47,165 nt of DNA from assembly GCF_000378165.1 (NCBI RefSeq), contig NZ_KB899346.1, positions 1 to 47,165 on the forward strand, in the 5' to 3' direction. This document shows positions 45,994-47,165 of this stretch, in pieces. The DNA comes from Saccharibacter floricola DSM 15669 (lineage in GTDB: Bacteria; Pseudomonadota; Alphaproteobacteria; Acetobacterales; Acetobacteraceae). Position numbers and translations under genes: made by a program. The notes under the pieces were generated by a model. The model was not told the origin of the DNA and did no database searches. It was given only the letters and a program-made list of their open reading frames with translations. The stretch's first letter is position 1; each line of letters begins with the position of its first letter.

Positions 45994-47165
45994 TGTTCCT
46001 CTTTACAAACAGGGCCAAGACGCAGCTTGCCCGCAATGTGGGGGTCAATGATACCACCCTCACCCTCATGTCGGGCGGCGGGGCACTCTTCCCCGCTCCT
46101 TCAGGAAGCGACGAGCTGTTCCCGCTCACCTTGGCCTCTGCTAACAATCCCGACAATTACGAAATTACCTATTGCATAGCCCGCAATGGCGATGTGCTGA
46201 CCGTCCAGCGCGGGCAAGAAGGCACAACGGCGCGTAGCTTTATGAGCGGCGATGTCGCCTCGCTCAATGCCACCGCCACAACTTACCGACGCCTCGCCCA
46301 AGCAGGCCATCTCGGCACGTTCAGCCCTGAAGTCGCCGCCACACAAGGGGGCTACAAACGCGGGGCTATCGTTAATGACGACAGCATCGCAACAACCTAT
46401 TGGGTCAATCTCCAAGACGGCAATACAACACGGCCCGGCTCTGACAACCCGACATGGCAAGCGCTTTATATGGCCAACTTTGTCTCTGGCTCTGGCAACG
46501 TGCCTTCCGATGTTAGTGTTACCGGGCTTTGCATTGGCATCAATGGCACGGTTCCCGTTGCCAAAGACAACACTGGCAAGCTCTGGTTCCTTGCCAGCAC
46601 CGACGCTCTTTCGGCTGAAATAAGCCGCGCTCAATCGGCTGAGAGCCAGCTCCAAAATTCCCTTAATGCTGAAACGCAGCGGGCAGAAGCAGCCGAAGCA
46701 GGCTTGCAACCTAAGGGGCCGTATCTTGTTGGCTCTAAAAATGCCTCTGAAGATGTGCCTGCTCTGGGGGTCTGTATCGGATTTCAGGGCACTATTCCTG
46801 TCATTAAAGATAGTAATGAGGTCATCTGGTCGCTCGCAACGCGGGCCTATGTGGATGCCGAAACCCAACGAGCGCAAGCCGCCGAAGCAGGGTTGCAGCC
46901 TAAAGGGGCGTATGTGCTGGGCTCTGGCAATGTGCCTTCCGATGTGCCTGTTGTTGGGCTGTGCATTGGAGAAAACGGCACGGTTCCCGTTATCAAAGAC
47001 AGCACTGGCAAGCTCTGGTTCCTTGCCAGCACCGACGCTCTTTCTGCCGAAACAAACCGTGCTCAAGCGGCTGAGGCACAAGCTGTGTCGGGCACCTATG
47101 GCCTGATTGCGGGAACGCACCGAGCCAAGGCCATGATTGAAGGAACAGATGGGAACATGGCCGTC
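45993..47165 (+). CDS. Tail fibre protein, N-terminal part (cut by window end)
   Basis: An open frame of 391 codons without a stop reaches the window edge. The N-terminal 125 residues (T-L-T-L-M-S-G-G-G-A-L-F-P, V-Q-R-G-Q-E-G-T-T-A-R) look like a baseplate-attachment domain; the phrase Q-R-G-Q-E-G-T-x-A is common at phage fibre N-termini. From about residue 165 there are three related repeats (G-S-G-N-V-P-S-D-V ... G-L-C-I-G ... G-T-V-P-V) joined by coiled-coil segments (R-A-Q-A-A-E-A). The receptor-binding tip lies outside the window. Its start overlaps the upstream stop by one base. Confidence 0.85.
   Translation, partial: MFLFTNRAKTQLARNVGVNDTTLTLMSGGGALFPAPSGSDELFPLTLASANNPDNYEITYCIARNGDVLTVQRGQEGTTARSFMSGDVASLNATATTYRRLAQAGHLGTFSPEVAATQGGYKRGAIVNDDSIATTYWVNLQDGNTTRPGSDNPTWQALYMANFVSGSGNVPSDVSVTGLCIGINGTVPVAKDNTGKLWFLASTDALSAEISRAQSAESQLQNSLNAETQRAEAAEAGLQPKGPYLVGSKNASEDVPALGVCIGFQGTIPVIKDSNEVIWSLATRAYVDAETQRAQAAEAGLQPKGAYVLGSGNVPSDVPVVGLCIGENGTVPVIKDSTGKLWFLASTDALSAETNRAQAAEAQAVSGTYGLIAGTHRAKAMIEGTDGNMAV
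46489..47051 (+). repeat. Tandem repeats in tail fibre gene
   Basis: The segment beginning CACTGGCAAGCTCTGGTTCC (46571) recurs identically for about 41 bases at 47003, 432 bases (144 codons) apart. A second diverged repeat begins GAAGCAGG.TTGCA.CCTAA about 186 bases apart (46698 and 46884). These repeats could recombine and change fibre length. Confidence 0.8.

Noticed and set aside
46101-47120. 339-codon frame on the minus strand
   Set aside because: It is a mirror frame of the repetitive tail fibre gene; composition follows the repeats and no start signal exists.
18858-47165. Gene transfer agent
   Set aside because: The contractile sheath, baseplate, several cargo islets with a toxin-antitoxin and an antirepressor, and a damaged terminase fit a decayed myovirus-type prophage rather than a maintained GTA cluster.
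45993-47165. Diversity-generating retroelement in the fibre gene
   Set aside because: No reverse transcriptase or template/variable repeat pair biased to adenine positions is visible in the window; the repeats are ordinary tandem duplications.

Overview
The window looks like a chromosome segment of an acetic acid bacterium (Acetobacteraceae, alphaproteobacterium) of moderate GC content. The evidence is the gene set: a polyol (RbtT/DalT/CsbX-type) MFS transporter, HldE, an AGE-family epimerase, a Blh sulfur transferase/dioxygenase, and a relic of an IS5-family element. This assignment is an inference from protein content; the genus cannot be fixed from the sequence alone.

Layout. (1) Positions 1-1620 are the lysis end of a prophage: a hydrolase-like protein, two small membrane proteins and an Rz/Rz1-type spanin pair. 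It runs up to the 3' end of a tRNA-Val(GAC) on the minus strand, a classic attachment position. (2) Positions 1967-17992 are a host block: an N-formylglutamate-amidohydrolase-like protein, a homocysteine S-methyltransferase, a TonB-dependent receptor, an NCS1 permease, a frameshifted GlxA/AraC-type regulator and an isochorismatase-like hydrolase. Then come bacterioferritin with its ferredoxin, a GT4 glycosyltransferase, the MFS transporter, Blh, HldE and the epimerase. (3) Positions 18170-18709 are an internally deleted IS5-like element. (4) Positions 18858-47165 are the late region of a second prophage with a contractile tail. The order is terminase (5' end lost), portal, minor head protein, protease/scaffold, cement protein, major capsid, connectors, baseplate plug, hub and spike, sheath, tube, tail chaperone, tape measure, baseplate wedge and J proteins, and tail fibre (cut by the window end). 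No integrase, repressor, replication gene or small terminase is present.

The late operon of the second prophage is interrupted by six cargo islets, several AT-rich or on the opposite strand: RHH repressor/DUF3560; a Cas2-fold SinR-like protein; a secreted 17-residue-repeat protein; a Mu F-C-terminus-like protein followed by an RHH repressor and Rha/KilAC antirepressor unit; a secreted Cys-containing protein; and HicAB. The two RHH loci share the same architecture: paired 9-bp odd palindromes exactly 32 bp apart around the repressor start codon, with different operator sequences. They resemble paralogous immI-like (Arc/Mnt-Ant-like) switches.

Other notable features are a likely -1 programmed frameshift in the tail chaperone gene (T8 run), nested in-frame starts in a nuclease-Nudix-protease-scaffold fusion, a poly-C frameshift in the Rz1-like gene, and a series of intrinsic terminators placed directly before late genes in both prophages, which suggests processive antitermination and a shared phage lineage.
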